Shown: in pieces, positions 14,657 through 21,622 of the stretch
Position numbering within the stretch: position 1 is the stretch's first letter
Layout of the letters: every line of letters starts with the position of its first letter
IMG/VR virus record: IMGVR_UViG_3300032220_001305
Location: 1 to 31,633 of that record
Reading direction: 5' to 3' (one strand)
Length of the DNA stretch: 31,633 bases
Source of the DNA: a virus
Made by a program: the position numbers and the translations under genes
Notes under the pieces: generated by a model
The model's input: the letters and a program-made list of their open reading frames with translations, nothing else
The model's database searches: none
What the model was told of the DNA's origin: nothing

Positions 14657-14796
14657 TCGCCGTCTTCCCCCGTCGGTTCCGGCGCGGGCGCGGAGAGCGC
14701 GTCAAGCTCGCAATCCGGCGAACACCACGCGGCGAAGTATTCGGCGGGCGCCATGAAGGTTTGCCCGCAGCGGCAGCACGTAGCGATGGCGGTCAC
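14653..14796 (-). CDS. Zinc-finger peptide (47 aa)
   Basis: A short protein, with CRCGQTF at residues 8-14 and WCSPDC at 24-29, giving a C-x2-C ... C-x3-C pattern that fits a treble-clef or zinc-ribbon knuckle. The acidic tail has ALSAPAPEPTGEDGE. The start is a GTG at 14796 overlapping the previous stop as GTGA; its own stop overlaps the methyltransferase ATG. Such small zinc proteins in phages usually bind DNA or a partner protein; which one is unknown. Confidence 0.7.
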   Translation of the reverse strand: MTAIATCCRCGQTFMAPAEYFAAWCSPDCELDALSAPAPEPTGEDGE

Positions 14797-15119
14797 GACT
14801 CCCCCATCACGCGGCGGATGGTGTCGGCGCGCGCCGCTTCGGCCACAAGCGCGGCCATCGTCGCGGCGGCGGGGTCGGCCTCGGACTCTGCCCCGCCCCA
14901 AAGCTGCGGATAATCGGCCCACAACTTCGCGACGGAGGCCAGCTTGGTAGGGTCGGGCGCCGACGATTCAGCCAGCGACCGCGCCGCGTTGGCGACGGCC
15001 TGCCGCAAGAGCGCGCCCACCTCGTCACGGCCGGGGATGCCGGCGGAATCCAGAAGGGCAAGCGCATCCGCAACCTCGGCTTGCGCCTCCCCAATGCGGG
15101 AAGTCGGGCCGTCCTTCAC
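14793..15119 (-). CDS. Helical protein, possible small terminase subunit
   Basis: A 108-residue all-helical protein. It holds QAEVADALALLDSAGI, an Ala-rich helix (LLRQAVANAARSLAES), PTKLASVAKLWADYPQLWGG and an Ala/Met helix. It starts with GTG 15119 in a GTGA overlap. Small terminase subunits are helical, of this length, and lie upstream of terL in the same operon, so this gene and the two HTH genes nearby are the best candidates. No HTH is clear in this one, so the suggestion is weak. Confidence 0.65.
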   Translation of the reverse strand: MKDGPTSRIGEAQAEVADALALLDSAGIPGRDEVGALLRQAVANAARSLAESSAPDPTKLASVAKLWADYPQLWGGAESEADPAAATMAALVAEAARADTIRRVMGES

Positions 15120-15424
15120 GCGGCACCATCCCGGCGGCCGACGGCGGCGGCGATGGCGGACGCGGCGTAGACGGCGGGGCGCTGGCCGGCGGCGCGGGCG
15201 CGGTCCACGATGGCGGCCATCTCGCCCGCGTCAAGGTGCACGTCAACGGACACGCGGACGGCGGGCGGCGCCGGGTTCGCGGCGAGGCCCCGGCGCTCAC
15301 GCCAGATGCGCACGGCTTGGCGAGACACACCCCACCGGGCGGCGAGGTCGCAATCGCGAAGGCCGGCGGCATGGTCCGCGCGGCGGGCGGCGTCTACGGA
15401 ATCGGGAAGGTCGCGAAGGGTCAT
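15116..15424 (-). CDS. HTH + RHH-like DNA-binding protein (paralog 2)
   Basis: A 102-residue protein. A helix-turn-helix lies at about 23-46 (LRDCDLAARWGVSRQAVRIWRERRGL). After a linker ANPAPP, residues 56-95 read as a ribbon-helix-helix-like segment (VRVSVDVHLDAGEMAAIVDRA). It shares the HTH, the exact linker NPAPP and the IVDRA helix with the gene at 15762-16016, so the two are paralogs. Likely a transcriptional regulator or a DNA-recognition subunit such as small terminase. ATG 15424 overlaps the previous stop as ATGA. Confidence 0.75.
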   Translation of the reverse strand: MTLRDLPDSVDAARRADHAAGLRDCDLAARWGVSRQAVRIWRERRGLAANPAPPAVRVSVDVHLDAGEMAAIVDRARAAGQRPAVYAASAIAAAVGRRDGAA

Positions 15425-15765
15425 GGGGTCACCGGGGCGGGAGATGGGCGGCGCATGAGGCGGGCGGCGGCGTCGGCCTGTTTCCTGGCTTCCGCGATTT
15501 CGGCCGCCATTTCCGCCCGGCGGTCTTCGCGGCGCAAGCGGGCGAAGGTGCGTTCGAGGCGGACGGCGCGGGCCACGGCGGCGCCGTAGACGGTCGCCGG
15601 GTCGGCGTCGGCCGGGAGTCGCGCGCGGTCGGCGGCTTCTCGAAGCTCACGCGCAAGCCGGAGATAGGCGGCAGCGGAGGCCGGGTCAACGCCCCCGCGG
15701 CGCGCCGACACTTCGGCGACGCGCGCAAGCTCGGCTGCGGCGTGGGCGCGGGCGGTGTCGCTCAC
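15421..15765 (-). CDS. Helical hypothetical protein (114 aa)
   Basis: Unrecognised all-helical, highly charged protein: ARAHAAAELARVAEVSARRGG, LRLARELREAADRARLP, then a long Arg/Glu-rich helix (LERTFARLRREDRRAEMAAE) that is likely a coiled coil. It begins with GTG 15765 (GTGA overlap) and lies between two HTH/RHH-like paralogs, so it may oligomerise or assist them. No catalytic motif. Confidence 0.65.
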   Translation of the reverse strand: MSDTARAHAAAELARVAEVSARRGGVDPASAAAYLRLARELREAADRARLPADADPATVYGAAVARAVRLERTFARLRREDRRAEMAAEIAEARKQADAAARLMRRPSPAPVTP

Positions 15766-16016
15766 GCGGCGCCCAGAAGAAGCGAGCGCGCCACGGCAGC
15801 GACGGGCCGGCGCTCGATGGCGGCGCGGTCCACGATGGCGGACGCCACGTCCGGCGCAAGCGAGACACGGAGACGGGCGCGCGGCGGTGGCGCGGGGTTC
15901 GCTGGCAGCCCGGCGCGCACACGGGCGGCGCGGGCGCGCGGTAGGGAGAGGCCAAGGGCGGCGCCGATTTCGGCGTCGGAGAGGCCGCGGGCGTGAAGGT
16001 CGTGAAGCGTGGTCAT
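15762..16016 (-). CDS. HTH + RHH-like DNA-binding protein (paralog 1), first gene of the leftward block
   Basis: An 84-residue protein. Residues 1-37 contain an HTH (LSDAEIGAALGLSLPRARAARV), then ANPAPPPRARLRVSL and a ribbon-helix-helix-like part with IVDRAAIERRPVAAVARSLL. It is the first gene of a chain of seven genes joined by 4-base overlaps ending in terL. The ATG at 16016 is 6 bases after a TACGGT box, so its mRNA is likely leaderless. Its place next to the GTAGCA repeats makes it, with its paralog, the best candidate to bind them and control the divergent promoters. That link is inference. Confidence 0.75.
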   Translation of the reverse strand: MTTLHDLHARGLSDAEIGAALGLSLPRARAARVRAGLPANPAPPPRARLRVSLAPDVASAIVDRAAIERRPVAAVARSLLLGAA

Positions 16017-16022
16017 GGCCTT

Positions 16023-16051
16023 ACCGTAGCACCGTGCCCCGGGCGCGTCAA
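16023..16051 (-). promoter_or_regulatory. Leaderless promoter of the leftward block
   Basis: TTGACG (16051-16046), 17-base spacer, TACGGT (16028-16023), then 6 bases to ATG 16016. The -10 box overlaps one GTAGCA repeat (16026-16031), so repeat-binding protein would compete with polymerase. Confidence 0.7.
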
Positions 16052-16504
16052 GCGGGGCGCCTCTGCTACCAGAAACACGTAGCGGCGAGAGGGGCATTAC
16101 CTTGTTGCTACACTCCCGCGGTATCACTTGGGCCGGCCGAAACGCGGCGGACGGTCGGCGTAATCCGGGAGGGTGATGGTTGCAGACACGCTCTGCTACG
16201 CGCTACCGGAAAAGGGTACATATGTAACGGGGAGAAGGAGGGGTGAGGAGGGGCCCGGGGGTCGCGCGCGCGCACAAGGGTATGTGTTTTTGGCGTAGCA
16301 GGTGTAGCAGCGCCGAAAATGACGCTTTGACTACGTGTGTCGTGCTACCGTCCCCCTGGTAGCATGCGCGTAGCAAGTGTAGCAGTAGCATAAAAGGTAT
16401 AGAGAAAGAGAGAGAGAAGGGGGGTGCCGCTGCGCGGCGCCGTGCCGGTCGTTCCTTGGCTTTCGCTATCTCTCGCTTGTCGAGACGCAGTAGCGCCCTG
16501 CTAC
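16026..16504. repeat. Cluster of twelve GTAGCA/TGCTAC repeats (iteron or operator array)
   Basis: GTAGCA occurs on the plus strand at 16026, 16295, 16304, 16359, 16370, 16379 and 16385, and as TGCTAC at 16064, 16106, 16194, 16343 and 16499. Two pairs spaced 9 bases form near-identical 18-mers at 16294 (CGTAGCAGGTGTAGCAG) and 16369 (CGTAGCAAGTGTAGCAG). Chance expectation for a hexamer on either strand in 480 bases is below one. The array fills the gene-free stretch between the divergent blocks. It resembles replication iterons or a multi-site operator. No homolog was recognised. Confidence 0.75.
16391..16438 (+). other. Purine-rich A/G tract and hairpin in the divergent region (possible unwinding element)
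   Basis: Directly after the densest repeats comes a stretch of almost only A and G (16395-16424, GAGAAAGAGAGAGAG core), much richer in A than the surrounding genome, then GCCGC-TGC-GCGGC as a 5-bp hairpin (16426-16438). Low-GC purine tracts beside iterons are typical of replication origins. The rest of 16129-16555 holds a second purine run (16230-16250) and alternating GCGCGCGC (16264-16272), but no supported gene. Confidence 0.4.
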
Positions 16505-16509
16505 ACCGC

Positions 16510-16538
16510 TTGACGCCGCGGGGGCGCCGCGCTACCCT
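16510..16538 (+). promoter_or_regulatory. Sigma70-type promoter of the replication block
   Basis: TTGACG (16510-16515), 17-base spacer, TACCCT (16533-16538). Transcription would begin near 16545, giving a short leader with GGTGAGG before ATG 16556. One TGCTAC repeat (16499-16504) lies just upstream of the -35. Confidence 0.75.
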
Positions 16539-16555
16539 GCCCCGGTGAGGTTCGT

Positions 16556-17776
16556 ATGGGATGGATTGACGACGTGCGACAGGCGCCCGTAGCGCGCGCG
16601 GTGGCGGGGCTCGGACTGCCCGCCCGGACGGCGCACGGCCGCGCGACGTTCGGCCCGTGCCCGGCCTGCGGCGCAACCCGGCGGGGCGGCTCGGACCCGC
16701 GGCCCCCGGTGGCCGACCTCGGACGCGCGTGGCATTGCCACGCCTGCCAAGCGAAGGGCGGCGCGCTCGAAGTCGCCGCCGCGTCCATCGGCGCCGACCT
16801 CCGGGCCGGGTCCGCGGACTGGCCGCGTTTGCGGGAGACGTGCGCATCCCTTGGCTTGTGCGAATACGCCCACGCCCCGGGAGAGGCCAAGAAGGCCCCC
16901 ACAATCGCCCGCGCTCCCGAGCCGGCCCCTGCACCGCCCGAACGCCTTCCCGCGTCCCAGGTGGCCGCCTTGTGGGACGCCGCGTGGCCCTGCGACTCCG
17001 GCGCCGCCGCCGGATGGTGGGCCGCCCGTTCGGCCCGCGACGGATGGCGCGGCGACCCCGTGGCGCGCGCCGCCCGGGCGCGGTCACTTTCGGTGGCGCG
17101 GGTCTGCCCGCCGGGGCTTTGCGAGGTGGGCGATACTGTCTTCGCCCCGCCCGATTGGGCGCGGGTGGGCCGGGTGACGTGGGGCGAGGGATGGCCGCTG
17201 CTTCTGCCCGTCTACGACGCGCGCGGGGAGCTTGTGGCGCTCCGGGCGCGGCGGTGCGCGTGGACCCCGGACGGCGAGCCGAGGGGGCCGCATCGCTGGA
17301 CCGGCGATTCTTGGCTTCCCTACGCCGGCCCGGACGCGAAAGAGGTTTCGCCCATCGGCGGCGGATGCCGGGGCGCAGTCTACGCCGACCCCGCGGCCGT
17401 CTCCGTCCTGCGCGGCGGGGGCGCCTTCCGCCCCGGTGACCCCGTGCTTTGCGGCCGGGATTGGTCCCCGGGCTCCGTCGTTTGGTCCGGCCGCGCCGTC
17501 ATTGTCGAGGGCGGGCCCGATTTCCTTCGGGCATCCACCGCCGACGGCCGCCTGCGGCTCGCCAAGTCGGGCGAATTCTACGAGGTGGACGCGGTTTTCG
17601 GCGTGTTCTCCGGCGCATGGCCCGCCGACGGCCCCGGATTTGACATCGCGGCAACCCTTCGCCACGCTACGCTTGTCCAGATTTCGACGGACGGCGACGG
17701 GCCCGGCGACAAGTACGCCGCCGCCATCGCCGCGACGCTGGACCGCTTCACCATCCCGAACAGGAGAAAGCCATGA
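16556..17776 (+). CDS. DNA primase (zinc ribbon + TOPRIM)
   Basis: A 406-residue primase. The N-terminal zinc ribbon has CPAC at 35-38 and CHAC at 61-64 (RAWHCHACQAKGGALE), the DnaG/CHC2 type. A proline-rich linker follows (about 110-130). The C-terminal TOPRIM shows VIVEGGPDF with Glu318 and Asp322, and ISTDGDGPGDKY with Asp379/Asp381, the metal-binding set. It would make RNA primers on phage DNA. It is the first gene of the rightward block and is joined to the DUF927 ATPase by an ATGA overlap, so the pair probably works as primase and helicase/loader. There is no helicase domain in this protein itself. An AACAGGAG cassette at its 3' end serves the next gene. Confidence 0.85.
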   Translation: MGWIDDVRQAPVARAVAGLGLPARTAHGRATFGPCPACGATRRGGSDPRPPVADLGRAWHCHACQAKGGALEVAAASIGADLRAGSADWPRLRETCASLGLCEYAHAPGEAKKAPTIARAPEPAPAPPERLPASQVAALWDAAWPCDSGAAAGWWAARSARDGWRGDPVARAARARSLSVARVCPPGLCEVGDTVFAPPDWARVGRVTWGEGWPLLLPVYDARGELVALRARRCAWTPDGEPRGPHRWTGDSWLPYAGPDAKEVSPIGGGCRGAVYADPAAVSVLRGGGAFRPGDPVLCGRDWSPGSVVWSGRAVIVEGGPDFLRASTADGRLRLAKSGEFYEVDAVFGVFSGAWPADGPGFDIAATLRHATLVQISTDGDGPGDKYAAAIAATLDRFTIPNRRKP

Positions 17777-19560
17777 GCAGCAGCATTGACGACTTCTTCG
17801 TGGAAGACGAGCCCGCGCCCGTCACCCGGCCCCGGCTTGTGCCCGCGGGCGAAACCCCGCCGACCTTCGCCCCGCCCGGCCACGTCGCGCCGCCGCCCGG
17901 CGGATGGGCGGTTGATGAGTCGGGCGTCTGGAAAGAGACGAGAGACGAGAACGGAAGCCGCTTCGTCATGGTCTGCCCGCGCGCGGTCCACGTCCAGCGG
18001 CGCATCGTGGACATTGACGACGGCGCCGCAATGCTGGAGGTCGCTTGGCACGACGGCCGCGGGTGGCGCAGCATCACGCGCCCCCGGTCGGCGTTCCTTG
18101 ATTCGCGAAAGCTGGTTGCGCTGGCCGATGACGGATTGCCCGTCTCGTCAGTCAACGCGCGCGGCGTGGTCGAATACATCGGGGCCTATGCCGAGTCTGA
18201 CGAGGTGCCCCTCGGACGGGTCGCGCGCCGCTGCGGCTGGACCGGCCCCGACTTCGCGGGCTTCATCTTCGGCGCGGAGTGCATCGGGGAAGCCGGGGGC
18301 GAAGCGGTCGAGCTTTACGCCCCCGACCTCCCCGCGCCCGTCCACGCGGTCGGGAGCGCCGGCACCCCGGACGGGTGGCGGCAGCTTGGGCCGGTGCTGG
18401 CCGACCTTCCGATTGTCTGGCTTGCCATCCTGGCCTCTGCCGCGTCCCCCCTTGTCTCCGTCTATTCGCAGGTCGGATGGATTCTCGACATCTGCGGCTA
18501 CACTTCACGCGGAAAGACGACGGCGCTAAACGTCGCGGCGTCGGTTTGGGGCCGCCCCGGTGAACAGGGCTACATCATGCCTTGGACGGGGACGGCCACG
18601 TACAAGGAGCGCGCCGCCGCCGCCCTGAAACACTTGCCCGTCATGCTTGACGACTCGAAGAAGGTGCCGGAGCGGGAGCGGGAAGCAACCATCGGAAGCA
18701 CGCTTTACGTTCATGCATCGGGCATCGGCAAAGGCCGGGGGACCGTGACCGGCGTCCAACGCTCGGCTTCGTGGTGTTCGTGGATGCTTTCGACGGGGGA
18801 GGCCGAAATCACCAGCTACGCGCCGAAAGACGACGGCGCCCGCGCGCGTACCATCGTAGTCCGGGGCGAGCCCTTGGGGGCCGACGGTGCCGCCCGTGCT
18901 GCCGCCATCGCGCGCATCATCGGGCCGGAGTGCCGCGCGCCCCACTACGGCCACGCCGGGCCGGCGGTCATCCGGTGGGCGCTCGCCCGCGGGGCGGACG
19001 CCGTGCGCGCGCGGTGGGCCGACCTCCGGGACCACTACGCGGGGCAGCTTGCCGCCGACGCGGGGGCCGTCGCCGGGCGCCTTGGCGCGGCCGTGGCATC
19101 GCTTCGGTTGGCTGCGGAGGCCATGACGGACGCCGGCTTCCCCGTGCCGCTCGCCGATGGCGGCGAATACGCGGCGGTCCTTGTCGCGCTCGAAGGGGCG
19201 CGCCGGTCGGGGCAGGATGCGGACAAGCCGCGCGCCACCTTGGCGGCGGTCTGGACCCGCGCCGTGGCCGCGCGGCACCGCTTCTGGCATTCGGCCGCCG
19301 CGGACCCGCCGCCGGACGGGTGGGCCGGCGCGTGGGATGCCTCGGAAGCGTGGGCGCAGGTGGCCGTGCGTCCCGATGTTCTTGACCGCTGGCTCACGGA
19401 GGCCGCCGCCGACCGTGGCGCCGTCATCGGCGAATGGCTCGCCCGCGGTTGGCTTCTGCCTGACGGCCAAGGCCGGGCAACGCGGAACGTGCGCATCGCG
19501 GGATTGCAGGCTCGGTGCTACGTTTTCCCGCGGGCCGTGCTCGAAGACGTGGCTGGTTAG
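17773..19560 (+). CDS. DUF927-type ATPase (helicase-like replication protein)
   Basis: A 595-residue protein. The core is a DUF927-type ATPase: the N-terminal 40 residues are Pro-rich, 130-175 include YIGAYAESDEVPLGRVARRCGW, and ICGYTSRGKTTALNVAASVWG carries Walker A (242-250); VMLDDSKK (290-297) is the Walker B. Further motifs are LYVHASGIGKGRG and WMLSTGEAEI. DUF927 proteins are found in phages and mobile elements with primases and are thought to be replicative helicases or loaders; the helicase activity is inferred. AACAGGAG lies 6 bases before ATG 17773. The region after about 430 is helical and less typical. Confidence 0.82.
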   Translation: MSSSIDDFFVEDEPAPVTRPRLVPAGETPPTFAPPGHVAPPPGGWAVDESGVWKETRDENGSRFVMVCPRAVHVQRRIVDIDDGAAMLEVAWHDGRGWRSITRPRSAFLDSRKLVALADDGLPVSSVNARGVVEYIGAYAESDEVPLGRVARRCGWTGPDFAGFIFGAECIGEAGGEAVELYAPDLPAPVHAVGSAGTPDGWRQLGPVLADLPIVWLAILASAASPLVSVYSQVGWILDICGYTSRGKTTALNVAASVWGRPGEQGYIMPWTGTATYKERAAAALKHLPVMLDDSKKVPEREREATIGSTLYVHASGIGKGRGTVTGVQRSASWCSWMLSTGEAEITSYAPKDDGARARTIVVRGEPLGADGAARAAAIARIIGPECRAPHYGHAGPAVIRWALARGADAVRARWADLRDHYAGQLAADAGAVAGRLGAAVASLRLAAEAMTDAGFPVPLADGGEYAAVLVALEGARRSGQDADKPRATLAAVWTRAVAARHRFWHSAAADPPPDGWAGAWDASEAWAQVAVRPDVLDRWLTEAAADRGAVIGEWLARGWLLPDGQGRATRNVRIAGLQARCYVFPRAVLEDVAG

Positions 19561-19582
19561 TTGTCAGGAGATTGTTAACCGC

Positions 19583-19611
19583 TTGACGCTGGACGGGGGC
19601 CGCCATACTGT
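19583..19611 (+). promoter_or_regulatory. Sigma70-type promoter for the early accessory genes
   Basis: TTGACG (19583-19588), 17-base spacer, TACTGT (19606-19611), 22 bases after the ATPase stop. The upstream CCGCTTGACGC is the same extended -35 as at 16510. The leader includes AACAGGAG at 19646-19653 before ATG 19663. Confidence 0.75.
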
Positions 19612-19662
19612 GCTTGTGTCGGCGGGCGGTGCAGCCCGCGACGCAAACAGGAGCAAGCCAGT

Positions 19663-19890
19663 ATGGAACTCACCCGTTCGACCTACCTTCTTTCCTGCTA
19701 CGTCTCCACGTACTCCCGCGGCGGCAAGCTCACCGACTACGACGCGGCCAAGGTGGCTTGCGCTGCCGGTGCCAGCATCGCCGACGTTTACACCGCCGCC
19801 GCCGCCCTCGGCGTCTCCATCGTGTCGGCCTGCGAGGATCACGACACCGACGCCCCCGGCATCGGCGACTGCGAAGGGCGCGACGCATGA
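19663..19890 (+). CDS. Hypothetical early protein (75 aa)
   Basis: Unrecognised. It has an N-terminal Ser/Tyr-rich part (LTRSTYLLSCYVSTYSRGG), a KLTDYDAAKVACAAGASIADVYTAAAALGV helix pair and a short acidic end. The central region reads like a small helix-turn-helix (GASIADVYTAAAALG), but it is weak. First gene after a strong promoter, with an AACAGGAG cassette 9 bases before ATG 19663, so it is probably well expressed early and may act on the host. No homolog recognised. Confidence 0.7.
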   Translation: MELTRSTYLLSCYVSTYSRGGKLTDYDAAKVACAAGASIADVYTAAAALGVSIVSACEDHDTDAPGIGDCEGRDA

Positions 19891-20057
19891 CGCCGCTTCC
19901 CTACCCGCCCGCGCCCACGATGGCCCGCGCCGCCCTCGGCATCCTGGCCTTCGCCGCCGCCATCGGCGCCACCATCGCGCCCGCCCCGTACCACGTTGCC
20001 TGGATTCCGCTCGCCATCATCGGCGCGTGGGGCCTTGGCGCCTTCCTTCCGGAGTAA
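19887..20057 (+). CDS. Small protein with two membrane helices (56 aa)
   Basis: A 56-residue membrane protein. After a Pro-rich N-terminus (MTPLPYPPAPTM), residues 13-30 (RAALGILAFAAAIGATIA) and 36-54 (HVAWIPLAIIGAWGLGAFL) are two membrane-spanning helices joined by a short loop, giving a hairpin. ATGA overlap with the preceding gene. Such early two-helix proteins could change the host membrane, for example in superinfection exclusion, or be a second holin; nothing in the sequence settles this. It lies in the early block, far from the lysis genes. Confidence 0.7.
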   Translation: MTPLPYPPAPTMARAALGILAFAAAIGATIAPAPYHVAWIPLAIIGAWGLGAFLPE

Positions 20058-20063
20058 GCTGTC

Positions 20064-20690
20064 ATGCGCTACCATCCCGACTACTCCCCCGAACTCGAAG
20101 ACGGGCCCGCCCGCCCGCGCTTCTGCCGCCACCCCACCGAGTATGGCCCCTGCGGCGCGTGCCAGGATTGCGCGCCGGAGGATGCGGAAACCGAAGAGGC
20201 TCCGCGCCTCACCGCCACGCGCGCGGAGCTTCGTGCCGCGCTTGGATTCTTCCCGGCCGACCGGGACGCGCTCCCGGCCGGCGCCGCCGAAGACGAACTC
20301 GACGTTGCCGCCCTCTGGCCTTCGCTGTCAATCGAAGGCGCCATCCGTACCCTTGGCGCGGCGCACCCGCCGGAGCGCGCCTTGGCCGTCGCCGTCGCCA
20401 CCGCGGAGGCCATCATGGCCCGCTATGTCCCGCCGGATGAAGACGAAGAGCGGCCGGAGTTTCCGAGGCCCCCCGCCGAAACCTTCGCCGACGCCTGCGC
20501 GGCGCGTGATTGGTGGATGACCGTCGCGGCCCGGGGTGCGCGCCCGTCAGACGCCTACATGGCCTCCCAGCGCCACCACGTCGCCGGCTTGGCCTCCGCC
20601 CTCGCCGCCGCCGTCCTTGGCGCCGACCCGGCCGAAGAGCGCCGCCGCCAGCGTGCCGACCTCCTGGCTGCCTTGGAGATGACGCCGTGA
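20064..20690 (+). CDS. Hypothetical protein with N-terminal Cys/His cluster (208 aa)
   Basis: A 208-residue protein. The cluster RFCRHPTEYGPCGACQDC (about 19-36) has four Cys and one His and should bind zinc. Then come acidic, Ala-rich helices (TATRAELRAALGFF, LPAGAAEDELDVAALW) and a C-terminal helical part with ARDWWMTVAARGARPSDAY and ADPAEERRRQRADLLAALEM. No enzyme motif is recognised. GGAG lies upstream of ATG 20064, and its stop overlaps the next start as GTGA. A zinc-dependent DNA- or protein-binding role is likely. Confidence 0.7.
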   Translation: MRYHPDYSPELEDGPARPRFCRHPTEYGPCGACQDCAPEDAETEEAPRLTATRAELRAALGFFPADRDALPAGAAEDELDVAALWPSLSIEGAIRTLGAAHPPERALAVAVATAEAIMARYVPPDEDEERPEFPRPPAETFADACAARDWWMTVAARGARPSDAYMASQRHHVAGLASALAAAVLGADPAEERRRQRADLLAALEMTP

Positions 20691-21019
20691 CGTGGGCCGC
20701 CTGGACCGCCGCAGAGCTTCGCCGTGGGCTCGAAATCGCCGCCGACACCGCCCTTTCGTGGCGCAAGGTCGGCGCGGTCATGGCCTCCGAAGGCTACGCC
20801 CTGCGCGGGCCGCAAGCCGTCCGCAAAACGCTTGTGCGCGCCGGGGCGCCGGTTCGTGCTGATGTGCGCCGGAAGCGGGCGCCGGAGGATGCGCCGTCCA
20901 AGCGCGGCGCGAAGGCCCCCGGCCTTGTGGCCTTCACCGTCTCCCGGCCTTCGCGCGTGATTGTCGAGCTTATCGCGGGCGGAATCCGGGTCGATATCCG
21001 GCCCATCCGCGGCGAATAA
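20687..21019 (+). CDS. HTH-like protein A (110 aa), paralog of 22162-22554
   Basis: A 110-residue protein whose first 50 residues match the N-terminus of the gene at 22162: LRRGLEIAADTALSWRKVGAVM versus YRVGLEIAADPRLSWAEVAAEM, followed by AVRKTLVRAGAPVRA versus AVSNTLRPAGAPLRA. This is an HTH-like segment. The second half differs: it is basic and ends with a beta-rich stretch (VELIAGGIRVDIRPIRG). Starts with GTG 20687 (GTGA overlap). Probably a DNA-binding regulator or an architectural protein. The duplicated domain with different tails points to distinct roles for the two copies. Confidence 0.7.
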   Translation: MTWAAWTAAELRRGLEIAADTALSWRKVGAVMASEGYALRGPQAVRKTLVRAGAPVRADVRRKRAPEDAPSKRGAKAPGLVAFTVSRPSRVIVELIAGGIRVDIRPIRGE

Positions 21020-21029
21020 CCCGCGGCGC

Positions 21030-21058
21030 TTGCCTTATGGCGGGCGCCGTGCTACCAT
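21030..21058 (+). promoter_or_regulatory. Promoter before the RuvC sub-block
   Basis: TTGCCT (21030-21035), 17-base spacer, TACCAT (21053-21058). GTGC precedes the -10. GGAAAGG at 21061-21067 is the ribosome-binding site for ATG 21075. Confidence 0.6.
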
Positions 21059-21074
21059 TCGGAAAGGGTGCAGT

Positions 21075-21296
21075 ATGGACTTCGATTCGCTGGTGCTCCC
21101 GCCGTGGACTTGGCGGGACGTTGGGACCGCCGAAAAGCGCATCGTCGCGCTTTCGGTTTGCGGCGCGGTGCGCTGGTACCTCGAAGAGCGCGGCGGCGCA
21201 TGGAGCGCGTACCCGGCGCGCACGCCCGATAGCGTGACGGCCTATGATATGCCTCCCGAGCGCCTTTCCGCGTGGCTCGCCCGGGTGACGCTGTGA
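21075..21296 (+). CDS. Hypothetical early protein (73 aa)
   Basis: Unrecognised 73-residue protein rich in Trp, Val and Arg: PPWTWRDVGTAEKRIVALSVCG, then a short helix (AVRWYLEERGGAWSAY) and a C-terminal PERLSAWLARVTL. It starts 8 bases after GGAAAGG, and its stop overlaps the next start as GTGA. First gene of the sub-block that ends with the MazG-like gene. No motif points to a function. Confidence 0.65.
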   Translation: MDFDSLVLPPWTWRDVGTAEKRIVALSVCGAVRWYLEERGGAWSAYPARTPDSVTAYDMPPERLSAWLARVTL

Positions 21297-21622
21297 CGCC
21301 GGGCCGGATGGAAGTTCGCAGCATCTACGAGCTTCTTCTTTTCGACCTCGCCTTCGCCCGCTGGTCGCGTTGGCGGGCCCGTTCCGCGATGGTGACGGGC
21401 CACCGCGCGGACGCGGCGGAACACTTGGCACAAGCCAGGGCGGCATTCCAGCGCGCGGAAGTCGGCTTCGCATCCCTGTCTGCGCTTGTCGCCGAATCCA
21501 CCGGCGCCGACCTTGCCGACGTGCACCGCCACCTCGGAAAGGCCGCCGAAGCCATCGAAGACGGCCGCCGCTATACCCGCGACTTTCACCCGGATGAGCA
21601 GAATGCTTACCGTCGGCGTTGA
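21293..21622 (+). CDS. Hypothetical helical protein (109 aa)
   Basis: Helical, rich in Ala, Arg and Glu: SIYELLLFDLAFARWSRWRAR, DAAEHLAQARAAFQRAEVGF, then VHRHLGKAAEAIEDGRRYT. Likely a small helical bundle. GTG 21293 gives a GTGA overlap with the preceding gene, and its end overlaps the RuvC-like gene by up to 29 bases. It may help the resolvase or bind nucleic acid; this is positional inference. Confidence 0.65.
   Translation: MTPGRMEVRSIYELLLFDLAFARWSRWRARSAMVTGHRADAAEHLAQARAAFQRAEVGFASLSALVAESTGADLADVHRHLGKAAEAIEDGRRYTRDFHPDEQNAYRRR

Noticed and set aside
16176-16298. A 40-codon plus-strand frame in the divergent region
   Set aside because: It has GGAGGG just upstream, but the distance to ATG is too short, the product is low complexity (Arg/Gly), and the stretch is better explained by repeats and control sites.
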